The position numbers and the translations under genes were made by a program. This document shows, one piece after another, positions 11,054 through 24,700 of a DNA stretch of 64,000 bases (positions within the stretch are counted from its first letter, which is position 1; each line of letters opens with the position of its first letter). Below the pieces are notes generated by a model that saw nothing but the letters and a program-made list of their open reading frames with translations, ran no database searches and was not told where the DNA came from. The stretch is from Heterobilharzia americana (Eukaryota; Platyhelminthes; Trematoda; Strigeidida; Schistosomatidae): contig OX104127.1 of the NCBI GenBank assembly GCA_944470555.2, positions 96,062,708-96,126,707 of the forward strand, written 5' to 3'.

Positions 11054-12400
11054 ATGTAAATTGTAAAATTAAACCATGTTCGGGTCAGATACATTTCCAA
11101 AATGGAATAACATTTCAGGACTGTAAGGAAATCGATTTCTCGTTTTCAAAATTCGTCAATACTGGGATAGTACATATGCAGATGAATGATGTGTTATTGA
11201 ACAAAAAGATAACGAATAAAAAGGAAGGAGTAGTCTTTAGATTACTGAAGGCCAAGGGAGAAGTAGCTCGTAGACATGTTCTTTTTATTTACACAGTTCA
11301 GGTTTGCGATAGCCTCTGCTGTGTTGAGCAGGCGTTGGCGAGCCACATGCGGTATCGTTTTGGGATAGAATGAATGACATTGAAAGCCTTTTTAGTAACT
11401 ATTTGACCTCCTCTGTCCAGTTGGTGCGCTGGGATCGCACTTTTCACCTCACCCTTTCCAAACCAAGCTGATAAATGCCATCGTATAAGCAGACGCATCT
11501 GCCTATGTTGGTTTATTCCACCCTGTTGTGTATTAATGTGTGCACTGCAATAACTGAGCTTTTCACTAGATTGTTGATCTTCATGATGTCTATCATTCTA
11601 CATTTGGTTAAGTTCCCATGGTTTGACAGGTGTGATCAAAATACGACCAGGAATTACTGCGTAACGTTTCAAGGTGCCAGACTTCATGTCAGCAAATCAA
11701 GCGAAAGTACACTAAAATGAGAGATAAGAAAACAGTGAAAGCAGTCGAAACTTGCGGGAAGTTATCTAAAGAGGGCAAGGAGGAATGAGACAGTGTATTG
11801 AAATCCAGTGTGACGATTAAGATCAAGATAATGTGGGTATAAAACTGCGTTAATAAGGCATATTACCTAGTCTCCAAACACTACTTTCTGTTGTCTAGAG
11901 GACACCAACCCAAAAAGCCTATATTTGTGGAGACTGCATGAAATTGTGTATAAACTACTTAAATTAAAAATGTTTCCTTTTCACCACGTCTTACACATTT
12001 TTTACATTCTTCCTGATACTTGTAAAAACGAATATTGTTTATCTGTACACCTTTTTGGTTGTGGCGGTACTACTGGCTTTGCTGCTGCTATAAAACGTGG
12101 AAATATAATGTGCTTCTATCCACTCTGACTTCTGCCTCCTCATTGATTGTCTTTGGATTTTACAGGACCGCTTATCCTACTTCCAAATATCACGAGAATC
12201 AAGCCAAACAACGTCGACTGTGGAGAGTTAACAAGTATTGCCTTCTGAACTCTGGAGTATCCTAAATTGTGGTGGATAGTACCGAAGAGATAACGTTCAA
12301 GTAACCCGTTATTATCCATAACATTGACATTACTATTTTGTGTTATAACGCATAACTTTTCATATTTCTGTATCAGCGAATCTATTTTTATAAATCATAC
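10991..12400. other. Non-coding stretch, nothing recognised
   Basis: Short frames only (for example near 11298-11498 and 12035-12265); no recognised motif. Confidence 0.45.
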
Positions 12401-12962
12401 ATAGTTTAACATTTTGGTTCACTTGACATTTGTTTGGGTTCATTACATATTCCCCTACACAATTTTGTCCAACAGTCAAAGACTACAGGGACTGATGCCA
12501 TGTCAAAGTCTGGCTGTTTCAAACATTTTCACCGTCTGAACTAGGATATTACAATCTAAAAGACCTCAACCGGTTGGTATGAGCTATATAAATGAAAGAA
12601 AAGCCATTGCATGGTATTTAGTAGATCATATTATTTTGCTTGGTTGGGTCAATAGTATCCTCTAACCGACAAAGTTCATCTCTGAGTGGGTTTGTAGATC
12701 TGGTTGTCACCTGAATCTCAGCGTTACTCAGAATACAACCTAAGTTTTCTGACTCCCCTTTCTCGTACGATAACATAACAGAGACCTAGAAATCATTTTC
12801 ACGTGTTTTACTATTATTATTCACAATACTACTAGTACTTATTTTATGGCTTCTTACAAATTTCCCCATCAACTTTAAAGAATAACTGTTTTCATTAGTG
12901 TCTACATAGTATTTTTCTGGTTCCTTATTCCAATCCCTTGATGCACTAATGTTTTCTGGTTC

Positions 12963-12977
12963 TAATATTCGGCAATT
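12963..12977 (+). repeat. Left target-site duplication of the RTE element
   Basis: TAATATTCGGCAATT, identical to 16277-16291. Confidence 0.88.
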
Positions 12978-13200
12978 AACCTCGCCTGGTTAACTAGTTC
13001 ACTAGTTACTAGCCAGTCCTAAGCCCGGGTAAAGAGGGAAGGTTGGCCACTGGGCTAGCAACCCTACCCCGTAAAACAAATCTAACCGCTAAAGAAACTT
13101 CAAAGCACAAACAAAATATAAAAAATAAAAACAAACTTATTCCTCACTGGAATCGGAGAGGCGAAATGACGCCACTTGGTGGGAGCCTTCGGGAAGCCAG

Positions 13201-13698
13201 TTGGCAAATGTGTGTTCTCTTCTCTCGATGCAAGCGAAAGTAAGGATGGGGACATGGAATGTCCACACGATGTTTGAACCCAGCAAGGCAGCCCAGATTG
13301 CAAACGAGATGAGAAGGTATCACATTGAAGTGCTTGGAATTTGTGAAAGCAGATGGAATGGGAGTGGACTCTCCAAACTGTCAACTGGAGAATCAATAAT
13401 CTACTCCGATATCGTCAACCAGACGACAACCACGAGCATACTGAGTTATGGAGTGGCTATCATGATGTCCCCAACAGCAACGAAGGCTCTCATGCAGTGG
13501 GAACCAATCTCCTCCAGCATCAGGATCATGACAGCAAGATTCAACTCAAAAGGAAGAAAGGTCACAATCATACAATGCTATGCACCTACAAATAATGCAG
13601 AGCAAGAGAAAAAGGAGGAATTCTACAGACAACTGCAGTCAACACTGGACAAGACGTCAGTTGGCGATATCAAAATTCTAATTGGTGGGGCGACATGA
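13201..13698 (+). pseudogene. RTE endonuclease domain, frameshifted
   Basis: APE-type endonuclease from TWNVHTM to the last beta strand. The frame breaks at about 13684-13692, where the expected ILIGDMNAE has extra bases (GGTGGGGCGACATG), and continues in the next frame as MNAEPGGDNTGREL...NDLVIGG. Confidence 0.85.
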
Positions 13699-14396
13699 AT
13701 GCCGAACCGGGAGGGGACAACACAGGAAGAGAACTAAGCATGGGTCGAGAAGCGCTAGGTGAGGTGATGAACGATTACGGAGAACTGTTTGCAGAATTCT
13801 GCGTATTCAACGATTTGGTGATTGGAGGCCAGGCAGTGTGTTCAAGAACAAGGATATCCACAAAGCAACATGGATTTCACCAGATGGACACACTAAAAAT
13901 CAAATCGACTTTATCTCAATCTCAAGAAAATGGAGACGCAGTCTACTTGACACAAGATGAAGAGGAGCACATGTAGGTTCACACCACTCACTGTCTAGTG
14001 CAAGGAACCTAACTTCCAAATCAAGTTGAAAGCCTTCAAGGAAGCTGGTGATAGACCGCAGTTCAAGTACAACACTCGGAAACTGAAGGATGAAACTACA
14101 AAGGAGATCTTCACGTCAGCCATCAAGACGAAGTGGGAGATATCGAGGAACATCCCTGAAGAAACCTGTGTGGAAGAACACTGGAAGTCTTTGAAAGAGA
14201 TGTGGAAAGAAACCTGCACAGCCATATTAGGAAGGAAGAAGAAAGAAGACAGGACAAGGAATGGATCTCAATGGATACATGGAAGCTGATAGAGCAGGGA
14301 GAGGAGGATGGTGAAGCAGAAGACAAACCAGTGCAAGGATGCTCAACGACAAGAGGAACTGAGTACAATGCATAAAACACTACACTGGACAAAGGA

Positions 14397-15158
14397 GTGA
14401 AGAAGAGTGCACGGAAAGACAAAAGACACTTCTACGAAACACTGGCAAGTGAAGCAGAACAGGCTGTTGGTAGGAGAGACAGGCACCTGACAACATTATA
14501 TCAAATAACCAGGTTACTATCTGGGAGGAGATCAACGCAGACGAAACCAATAAAAGATGAAGAAGGAAATTTAATTACGAAAGAAGAGAAACAAAGGAAA
14601 CAATGGGCTGACCACTTCAAGAAGCTCTTGAATCGACCACCACCACCACCACCTGCACTTCGTCCACCTGCAGCCGCTGAACTACAAGTGAACATAAATC
14701 CTCCAACAAAAGTGGAAGTCCTGAACGCCATAAAGCTACTGAAATGTAAGAAAGCAGCAGGACCAGATGGGATCCCGCCAGAAGCACTGAGAACAGACGC
14801 AGAGACAACAGCGGACATGCTCACGCCACACCACTATTGCAGAAGGTGTGGAAGGAAGAGAAGGTACCTGGCGATTGATTGGAAGAAGGGTTACCTTGTC
14901 AAACTGTCGAAGAAGGGAGACCTCAGAGTTTGCAAGAACTGGCGCGGAATCACTCTCCTGTCCACCCCAAGTAAAATGTTAAGCCGCATCATTCTAGAGA
15001 GGCTAAAGGATGCACTGGATTCAAAATTGCGATCGGAACAGGCTGGCTGGATCCAGGAAGTACAAATCATGTGCAGACCAAATTGCAACGCTTCGCATCA
15101 TCATAGAACAGAGTATAGAATGGCAATCAGCTCTCCACCTCAACTTTATCGACTTTGA
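14397..15158 (+). pseudogene. RTE linker and RT N-terminal part, frameshifted
   Basis: Lys/Arg-rich linker (KDKRHFYETLASEAEQAVG), a proline run encoded by (CCA)n at about 14635-14653, then KVEVLNAIKLLKCKKAAGPDG and NWRGITLLSTPSKMLSRII, typical RT motifs 1-2. The frame is lost near 15050 and RT continues at 15010-15303 with LNFIDFEKAFDSVDRQV. Confidence 0.85.
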
Positions 15159-16276
15159 GAAGGCCTTTGACAGTGTCGACCGACAAGTAATTTGGAAACT
15201 GCTTCATTACTACGGAGTGCCGCAAACCTTTATCCGCCTCATTCAACAACTATATGAAGACGCCACATGCCAGCCAAGTAATTCACAATGGAAAGCTCAG
15301 TGATGCTTTTGAAGTGAAGTGAAGACGGGAGTGAAACGAGGTTGCCTACTATACCCCATGATATTCCTGATTGTGGTGGACTGGATCATGCAGCAAACAG
15401 TGGGGAGCTGTGAGAAGAGGGGGATACGCTGGCTGGACTGCGGAAAAGAACCTATAAAATCTGGATTTCGCCGATGACTTGTGCCTGATGTCACACAAAC
15501 TTGAAGATCTACAGGCGAAAACTAACAAGTTGATAGAAGAGGCAGCGAAGACGGGTCTTCAAGTGAATATAAAGAAGACAGAGGTGATGAAGATACCGCA
15601 CCACCACCACCAATAACAACAAACTCCAGTCACCATCAACGGGAGAAACTTAAAGGAAGTAACCTCCTTCACCTATCTAGGCAGTACTGTTTCAACTACA
15701 GGCAGGACAGACGAAGATGTCAAAGCCAGCCAGGATCGGAAAAGCAAGACAGGTGTTCATTAGCCTGAAACCAGTGTGGAGATCTTCTGCACTGCACTCA
15801 GCATGTGGAACAAGATCCGGATTTTCAACACCAACGTCAAGTCAGTGCTGCTATGTGATGGTTCAGAGACTTGGCGCGTTACGAGAGGGATTTCCAATAA
15901 ACTACAGACATTCATCAACAACTGCCTAAGTTGGCTCGTTACTGAAGATCAGATGGCCAGAAATAATAAGCAACAAGGAGCTGTGGGAACGAACCAATCA
16001 AGAATCTATCGCTCAACAAATATGTAGAAGGAAGTGGAGATGGATTGGGCATACACTGAGAAAGCCGACTGGGGACATCACGCGTCAGGCCAGGTCCTCG
16101 AGGGGAATCCCCATGGGAAGCGACGAGTTGGACGTCCGAGGCGAGGGTGACATGGAGGAGGAAATGAGAGCTTCTGGGCTGTTGTGGAGCCAGGTTCAAA
16201 AGATTTCAGAGAACAGAGTTCACTATAGACGTGCTACTGAAGCCCTATGTTCCATTAGGAACCCAAGGGACTAATA

Positions 16277-16291
16277 TAATATTCGGCAATT
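16277..16291 (+). repeat. Right target-site duplication of the RTE element
   Basis: TAATATTCGGCAATT, identical to 12963-12977. Confidence 0.88.
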
Positions 16292-17330
16292 GACGTGTTT
16301 TAGCTGATACTGACTGCAATTACCTGAATTCTGGATACCTGTTACTGTATTGGTTTCTTTTTCAGACGATGTTTTACAAATTACCATATATTCTTCATTT
16401 TACTTTTCAATCTAACATGTCTAGTTCTCCATGTTTATTTTATAATTCGTAATTAAACCGAACTGCACCTAATAGGGATTTCATTTGTGTGAAGATACTA
16501 TTGACATGTTCCGACTTCAAAACGGTAAATATGACATATTTTCAGAGTAGTACTAAAAGTATGTATCGCCGTGTCTCCGAATACCCATAAATATTTTTGC
16601 CACAACTGGTGATCCCATAGCTACCCCCCCTTGTTTATCCATATATTTTATCCTGTGGAGACCAGGTACAACTGTACGCCATCAAATGACACTTTAGTCC
16701 TATAAGTCAATATTTAATTGATTTTTAACAGTATCCAGTGCTATACTGATTGTTGTCTTAACATAGAGGCTTGTTGAGTCAAACCTACTTTCTTAATCTC
16801 CTATTTGTAAGAACTTGAGTTTTAGTTACATTTTGCAAAAATGGATTGGTATACAATTTGAACGGTTTCTAATAAAAAATAATATCGATTCCAGATGCTT
16901 AAATAGTTCGTATGTTGAAGCATTTCTAAAGTCAACTAACCGTCTAACGGGATAACTTGCTCAATGAACCCTATAAATATCGTTAATTCTACTAGGATAC
17001 TCAGTCTTAGGCATCCGATTAAACTATTTGGACTGATACACAGATGGCTACAGTCAAAGTATCAGATCGGTTGTACAGTTCGTAATCTTATTCATGAATG
17101 TCTATACGTTCCTAGACCTCTTCATATGGTCTTTTTTGGATGTCCGTCAATTTTCGTGAAATAATCTGATCTGTTCATAAATAATGTTGAAAAACCTGTA
17201 TCGAATTCGGTGATTACTATAGTATGGTCCTTTAGTAGATAATTCAAAGCTGACGTCTCTAGTTGTTTACAGATTACATCTTGTCTTCTTTTGTTGTTTT
17301 CTGTGCTAACACACACTGTACTTATTCAGT

Positions 17331-18590
17331 GGTTGTCTTATTTATTGATCGTTGGAAATAATCAAAGCAAAATTAAAGCGAAATCACTGTATTGCAACAA
17401 TCAACCTTTTAGGAAAACCGTGTGAATGGTATGACAATATACTATTGGCGATAACATCTAGCATATCTGTACTGTCTGATTTGAAATATCAGTGGAATTC
17501 GAAGAAAGTAATATACATACCCATAAAGGATATAATACATGTACTGTAAAAGAGGCTTGTGTTCGAGAACTGCATATAATATGAGTGCTCACATTCGTAT
17601 AATGTACCCTTCTCTCTCCAATACATAATTTTAGGATGACTGAAAAAAGAACTGGTATTCATGATAAATGTTACCTTAGAAATAATCTTGAAGAGAACGA
17701 CTTTGTGAATGTCGTAAACCAGCAAGGTTGATGAATTGGAAACTTGGGTCCCAACAGGATTCATATCAATGACCTAAGGATTAATTATTCGACGCTCTAC
17801 TAAGGGAACTACGACACCTATGACTTCAGAATCTACGTAGTAAAACCTTTTTACTAATACATTCGGCAATTTTGAAGAACAATTTGTGTTCGGACTTGAT
17901 TTTTAACGCCAGATGCTTTGATTTCTCCAAAACAAACAACCATGGAGAAAGTGATTTCCCTTCTGCGACTATGTATCGTTAGAGGAGAACTTATAATTCT
18001 GTCAGCGTAATAGATATAATACCCTTTCAGTATTCTGCAATAGAATTCCCACGACTACAGGAAACCAATGATACAGCATGCTAACATACCTGTCTAATAC
18101 CTATTTGTTTCATAATCTAAACGATAGTGATGCAAAAAATCAATAGTCTTAGTCCCATAACATAGAGAACTCTGCACTTGTTTGAACCTTCAACACTACT
18201 CTAACACTATTGAAATGTTAAACAGTAACAGCTGCGACAAAGATGAGTTGTTAGTATGAACTTTAAAAATGTGTACGCTTCTACTGGTTCCTTATAATTC
18301 GTGTACCTAGATATACTAATAACTCACGATAAATTAATCATCACATTAAGCTATCTCTAAATTTTGACCAGTGAAGTTTTATATTCCGCTTTAGTTTAAT
18401 TCGCAGATTGGATATGTTAGTATATTTATAGATGAAATAATCTGTTTCCTGTTAGTCTGAACACCATTTAGGCAAATTTACACTACCGCACACATAAATA
18501 GTGAGTGAACTATGAAACAAAAGACTCAAATACGCATGTTTTTATGGCATAACCAGGAAGTGCTGCAGATCATGAAAAAAAAACCCCGCA
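17331..18590. other. Intergenic stretch downstream of the aminopeptidase
   Basis: AT-rich. No coding or element signal recognised apart from the downstream U-rich part of the polyadenylation region at its right edge. Confidence 0.45.
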
Positions 18591-18610
18591 GTACTCTCTG
18601 AAAAAATTAT

Positions 18611-18616
18611 TTTATT
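18611..18616 (-). terminator. Polyadenylation signal overlapping the stop codon
   Basis: The sequence TAAATAAA merges the stop TAA with a canonical AATAAA. A GGGG plus T9 run follows on the minus strand at about 18580-18592, as expected for a downstream GU/U-rich element. Cleavage between them would leave a 3' UTR of only about 10-25 nt. Confidence 0.65.
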
Positions 18617-18759
18617 TAACTGAGAGTATTACACAAGGTCTTTAACGCCTTAGCTATCAAGGGAGCATCACGTTCACGTACAGCTGTATTAATAGACACA
18701 CTTTCATATATCTGATTTACAGTACGTGTACAAAACACCGGATTGGCATTGAAAAACTC
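18616..18759 (-). CDS. NPEPPS: Aminopeptidase exon 16 (stop codon)
   Basis: 144 nt; EFFNANPVFCTRTVNQIYES... then RDAPLIAKALKTL and TAA. FFxxxPxxxxxRTxxQxxE is the conserved C-terminal helix of puromycin-sensitive aminopeptidases. Acceptor TTTTTTCAG. Confidence 0.92.
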   Translation of the reverse strand, partial: EFFNANPVFCTRTVNQIYESVSINTAVRERDAPLIAKALKTLCNTLS

Positions 18760-21700
18760 CTGAAAAAAGAGAATCAACACAAAAAGACGATGAATAAAAT
18801 GTAATACAAACTATGGTACTAAGTAACTTAAGGATCTAATTGACAATTGAATCAACTTATATGGATCAAACTGACTAGAAAAATTGAATTCATTCAAACT
18901 ATATCTAAGAGAAATTCTACATGAGATTTTCAACTGAGACTAACTTTTCTAAATCCATTGCAGCGTGAAATTTAGACCAGGCCACTCACACAATCGTAAA
19001 CTTTCAGTAGTATTATGTATTGGTATAATTAGTAGGCAAATAACAGAATTAAAACAGTCCGAATGTGTAAGACGCCTTCTTCGCTTAAAAATGGTTTAGA
19101 TTCCATATGTAATTAAAATGTAACCCAGTCCAGTACACGTTTATATACTAGGCTATGAAGTACACGTGTTGTTGCCAAAGCCGGAGTAGGTGGAGCGGGA
19201 ATTGAACTTGAAAGTCGAGTTTATAAACAAATGAACCACATCTCCATTTCAGGTAATAAACCGAGAGTTGCTCCTTCACCCGTTTTCAAGTTGTGTTGTA
19301 AAGGATCTACGAAAAAAAGATACCCTAAACAAGTACAACATTATTCAAATATTGAATCTTTTAAAGACATTTTGTCAAGCAGTCATACTAAGTGTTGTCA
19401 AGCATTCACAGTAATCAAGTATATTTCAGTTTGTGGCAAATACAACAAATTAGTGAAAACACTGGTGATAAAAAAAGCGAAAAAATGCTTCTATTCAAGA
19501 CAACCTTAATGGGAAAGAAATAAAAGTAGCCTGTAAAACATGGATATCAAATAAAGACTTACCTTAATTTCTAATAAATGAGCCTGCGTAGAAAATCCTG
19601 ATAGAACATCCTATAGCAACAAAAAAACAGGTAATTATTCTCATTTCCAAAAAAGTTGGTTGTACTATGAAAGTAGTACTATGAAACCAAAGTAGAATAC
19701 TCAAATAATCCATACTAAATATGAACTTATCAGTATTTATTTGCCATACAAGCATTTATAACTAGTTTATACCATATGCATTAACAGTTTATTCAGATCA
19801 CCGTATCTGAGATACCAAAAAACAGCTACACACATTAGCAGACATGCACATCATGAAGAAAATCAACTTGCAGTAATGCTTTAAAGAAAGCTTAAAACGG
19901 GCTTTCACAGTAAAATAATAAAACTCAGATTTAAGTAACAGCAATAAAAATCTTACCTCAAGGAGGGTCGGTAGTAAAAAGTGTTTTTTGTACAATTCAG
20001 TAATTCTAGTCCATTCACTTTTGATATAGTTCCATGTTGTTAGTCTAGCTGGGGTTGACCATGATGAACAAGCGATTAGACCATGAATTCTATCTTGATC
20101 TCTCACTGGACCATTCGGATCCAAACAAAAACGTAGAACATCTAATAAGGGTGAAGATGACGCATCTCCAACATTACTACAATTTGCCACCCGTGCTGCA
20201 CCAAGAGCCCAGAGAATATGATGACGTTCTTCATGCGATTCTGTGCAACTATATGTCTTCAAAGTATATAAAATGAATGCGAAGATTTGAGTAGGAAAAC
20301 TAGTGAGCGCTTCAAGAAACATTAAGATGGAAAGATTAAAAATAATTCAACGTCTATAACCATACTACGCAGATGCTTTCCAATTAGAATGAAGCAAACA
20401 TTTTCAATTTCAAACACGGAAAATAAATTTCCATCTTCTTTGACATTAATACTGCGATGTAATTGGCTTGTATGATCATTCTCACCAGTATTATATCACT
20501 GTAACTACAAAGAACACCTCTCAGCGTGGTTAAGTAGAGGTATGGTAAATATCATTACCAGCTCCATATTATAACACTTGGTTGAAACAAACCATAAAGG
20601 GTATATGAATGAGTCGTTTTCCACTCTGTACCACGTTCGCGTCAACTTGCCAAAAAATACCCGGCTAAGGATCCTTCAAATTACAGAAGCAGTAGCAACT
20701 GGGATCAAACAACCCTAGTTGTGTGTTCAAAACTAGCAAGTGTTACCCCTACAACTACCGTGGCCCGGTTCAGGGCACAGAAACTTGCTACCATCCTGCC
20801 TCAAACAATCTAATTCCACAGTGTATATACCCCTTCTTCCCTATAATCTGAACTATTCTCTTAACCTATTTTGTTCTTCTTAGTTTATTCTGTCATAAAC
20901 ACTTTCCGATTGTTTTATTAGACTATCACCTTACACCACCACGTACGCAGTATATTCGTTTAGATAATCAATTATTTTGAATTTAATCTTAGTAACAATT
21001 ATTTCCATCATAAAAGTTTGCATACAATTTTTCTCAATTGACTTCCTCAACTGTTTACAAACAAACTGATAACTGGAATCTCTATATTGTTGACCTGCAA
21101 TTCCTGAATGTGTACATATAACTAACTGTAGGACCTGATGAAGAACTTACTGAAAAGAATATTCTTTATCTACTCAAATGGTTTTTATATTGTAATAGGA
21201 ATTTCTAATGGTTCTTATTTTCCCGAGAAAAAAGTAGTGATCACTAATTCAAGGTAACACAACTGATATTGTGATTTTCATGTAGTATTTATCCATTTAT
21301 AGTTAATTAGATCATCTTAGAAAGTCTTAATTAGTGAACTAAAAAATATGATAAATTAAATTGGAAAGAAAAGAGTTTTGACAAGTGTTTCAAGAGTTAC
21401 CACATCCAAGTTACACCAGCAGAGTTATGAGGCCTAAATTTCCCCTTGACCATCGAGTACTCTGTACACTTGTTGTGTGAATGAGAGATAGGAAACTATC
21501 CGTTCTTCAACGCACTAGCTGTCTAACCAGGGTTAGTACAGATAGTCTAACGAACAATCAATAAGTTATGAAGCCAGTATTTCATAACGATTTGCTGTGA
21601 CGAAAAAGGCATCAAAGACTAGCTGGTGTGAAAAAGGAGAGAATACTTCAGCATCATTATTTACAATATTTATCATATTTGAAATTTTGAATATTAGCAC

Positions 21701-24700
21701 TGATTATCGCTAATCAACTTTACTCTGCTTCATAAACTTTTGTCTCCTCTAATTTCATTCTTTTCCGAATCCTTTTTTTGTTGTAGGCTCCTGTGAAGTG
21801 TGACAAATTGAAATGATGCATTTCCCTGTCAGGTTTCATGTTAATTAGTTCATCTTTCATAAATATTTAAAATCTGTTTCAGAGATTACTTCTAGTAAAA
21901 CATCATTCTGTAACTAAGCTAACTCGCAAAATAACTTACAAAAGTATGATGTCTTATGGTAAATCAAGTGTAAATGTTCAAACCTAGGATATGTTGATAG
22001 ACAATTCACTAATTCCCTATCCACAGTAAACCAGAAAGCATGATTCATCACCTGACAGTTATTTAGTCGAACTACATTAAAAGTCAATTTAAAAAAAGAT
22101 GAGTCAAACTGCTGAGACGTTAACTTTTATCTACAATGAAAATACTTATATACTTGAATAATCACATTGACGACCAAGGACAATAATAGCCTAGTTAGAA
22201 CAATTGAATATTACCTAATTATAGAATAAAGTAATCTAACGTAACCTTTTTTAATAAATACCAATGAAAACTGTTGGTAGCACGAAAACTTGTATACTTA
22301 CATTCATGAGATATGGGATTACATCTCCAGGACCGTGACGTACAACAATCGTGTAAATCGCTGAACGCATATCATTTGGTATTTCTTTTCCACCAGACCG
22401 ATGATCTTCAAAACGCCGTTTAGCTTCTTGAATAACATCGACATCTTCCGCTTGAGCACCAGCGACTGACAGAAGTAATGATCTGAACATACTAGCATTA
22501 TGCGATAAAGATTCCGAGTTGTTAAGCAGATCTGAAAAAAAAATAATATGAGAATTACAACCGCGCTGAGCACCACATTCATATGGAGAAGTGCACAACT
22601 ACGACATTATGTGATATACCTGTTGCTCAAAATTAAAAACTAACAGTCGATATTTAATGAAAATCAAAGAATAATATAAGCACTAATATAGATGTGAAAC
22701 TTAGGCACTGTGGCAGATTGTAGTTGCAATTTAGTCTGTTTATTCGATGTGTCACATAGTGAAACAGTACCATTCACTCGATAACGTTTCCAAAATAATT
22801 TAATGTTCATATTCATATCAAATAAAAATTTACATAATATTTGTCAACGTCTGAGAGAAAAACCTTTATCCCCTGGTTTGATATCCTTCCTACTACTTAC
22901 ACCACGATATTTATTCCTTTGTTTCTTCTCTGATTAAGTTTTCCAGACAGGCCGACTAAATCAACGTAAAACCTCGCACAAAAGTGTATCGCCTCACGTT
23001 TTCAAACTTTACAGCAGCATCCAAAGGACAAGTAGTTGGGGGAAAAAGTGATATCAAAAAAAACAAAAATGTACGGGAGGAGAAGAAAATTGAAAATCAA
23101 AGTTAGCGAAAATATACAAAGTTTAAAAGACGTCAAACATCGATGATTTGGCTCTTTTTATTGAATTATCAAGCATACACTATTAGAAGTTTTAAGCTTA
23201 GTTACATAACATATATGTTAGAAAAACTCCCACAGAAGGCTACATGATTATATTTGATGATGGCCAATGCGGTGTAAACACTGAAGAGTAAACGTTTCTT
23301 CAGACAAAAAAAACTACAAATTGCTTACCTAATTCATCTATTACTGGACGAACTAATTTCAGCAGGAAACTATTATAAAGTGTCGAAGGAATGTCACTGG
23401 AATGCACAATTCTCTTAATGTATGTACTAAGGCCATCAGCAAGAACACCACGCCAAACAGCGTATTCCTTTTCATTATTCAGTAATTTGGGCAACAGTAC
23501 AAGCCAATCGTAAACACTGATATAGCCAGCTTTAGCCTTCAAAAAGACATTGATGATAAAACAGTGATGAGAACAGCACTTGGTTATTGTAAACAAATTA
23601 TGTAGAATATTAATTCGAAACAAACGCAGAAACTATAATCTGACCACGGTCTCATAATAACCACACCACAGCATCAAAACTGTATGGACAAAACCGTTTA
23701 GGCTTTGACTCTCACATTGTCAAAGATGTGGAACCGACATGATACGTTATGTTCATATTCATATACATTATGAACAGATACTTTTACATGGAGAACATAA
23801 AATGAAACCAATAAATGAAAAGTGTGTGGAAAATTACCACGAAAGTGTTTAAGACGTCGGATCCCGTTAACCTCCGTATTAGGAATCTTTTTTGAAATTC
23901 TGAGCTGCTATTTTAAGGGCCAAATCATATTTTCAGCGTTGATCATTGAAGTGTACCCTCCTCATTTAGTGATCTGTTTTGTTATTTAACCTACACTGGG
24001 CCAGTCATGAACTGAATAGTTCAGTGATAAAATCATATTAACCCCAACTATAACGTAGATTCGAAACTCAACACGATACTGTTTATAAGCATGGCACTGT
24101 GGTTGCTTTACGTATTCAAAATAAGCTGTGATAAGAGAGTAAAGAGTGTGAAACAGCCAATGAAGCCATCTTAATGTGCTTACACGATGTAATTTTTCTT
24201 ATATACATCCAAGGAGAAAACTACTACTTGAACAGGAAAATCAGAAAGTTTGAAAGAATGAAAACAGCAAGGGAAAGAAAGAAAACCTCACTATTTGAGG
24301 ACGAATCTACCAACTTGAAGGCTGTCTACAATTTATCCGACCGAAATCTAACAGAACACTAAATTACACTACTAAGAAAGGTTTGAATTTTAATTTAAAC
24401 AGGAAACCATTTAGCACTCTGGAATTGGCACCGATTATAAAACCAGAATTCGAAAAACTACCAGACAAAGAAGAAGCTTACGTCCTACCGTCATAAGACA
24501 GACACCTCACATTCTAGAGAACCAAATATAAATGCCACCGAATATTTCGAAAGTAGAACGGTCAACCCTTGAAAATCGACGAAGAGATAAAACAATCGTG
24601 ATCACTAGGGAAGATAAAGAGAATGTAACGATGATTATGAATAAAATAGATTATGACCGTCGTAAGGCATTTGAATATCTCTTAATTGGTCCCTACAAGG

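Larger units (their letters stand above)
12978..16276 (+). mobile_element. Full-length RTE-like (SR2-type) retrotransposon with 15-bp TSD
   Basis: 3299 bp between identical TAATATTCGGCAATT duplications (12963-12977 and 16277-16291). Short 5' leader, then an apurinic-type endonuclease (GTWNVHTMFEP, VLGICESRWNGSG, IQCYAPTNNAEQ, GDMNAEPGGDNTGREL), a linker, RT (KCKKAAGPDGIPPEAL; LNFIDFEKAFDSVDR; DFADDLCLMSH at about 15466-15495; FTYLGSTVSTTG), and the C-terminal WIGHTLRKPTGDITRQA. No poly(A); ends in a short TAA-rich tail, as RTE elements do. Multiple frameshifts. Confidence 0.9.
12400..17330 (-). mobile_element. Penelope-like element split by an RTE insertion
   Basis: Minus strand. 17316-17122 reads the RT N-terminal block (DHTIVITEFDTGFSTLFMNR, DYFTK). 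16860-16350 reads decayed RT (GGSYGITSCGKNIYG, then HVNSIFTQMKSLLGAVRFNY). After the RTE element the frame resumes at 12960-12560 with KFVRSHKIST and a GIY-YIG-like DPTKQNNMIY-x-IPC...FIYIAHTNR. Many stops. The RTE at 12978-16276 interrupts it. Confidence 0.75.

Noticed and set aside
12035..12265. 76-codon frame with a hydrophobic Trp/Cys/Tyr-rich start
   Set aside because: Looked like a possible membrane peptide, but it overlaps another frame, lacks a conserved feature, and lies in a repeat-flanked stretch.
15599..15614. CCACCACCACCACCA run, and the (CCA)n at 14635-14653, as a satellite
   Set aside because: Both lie inside the RTE coding region and are short codon-repeat tracts (His and Pro).
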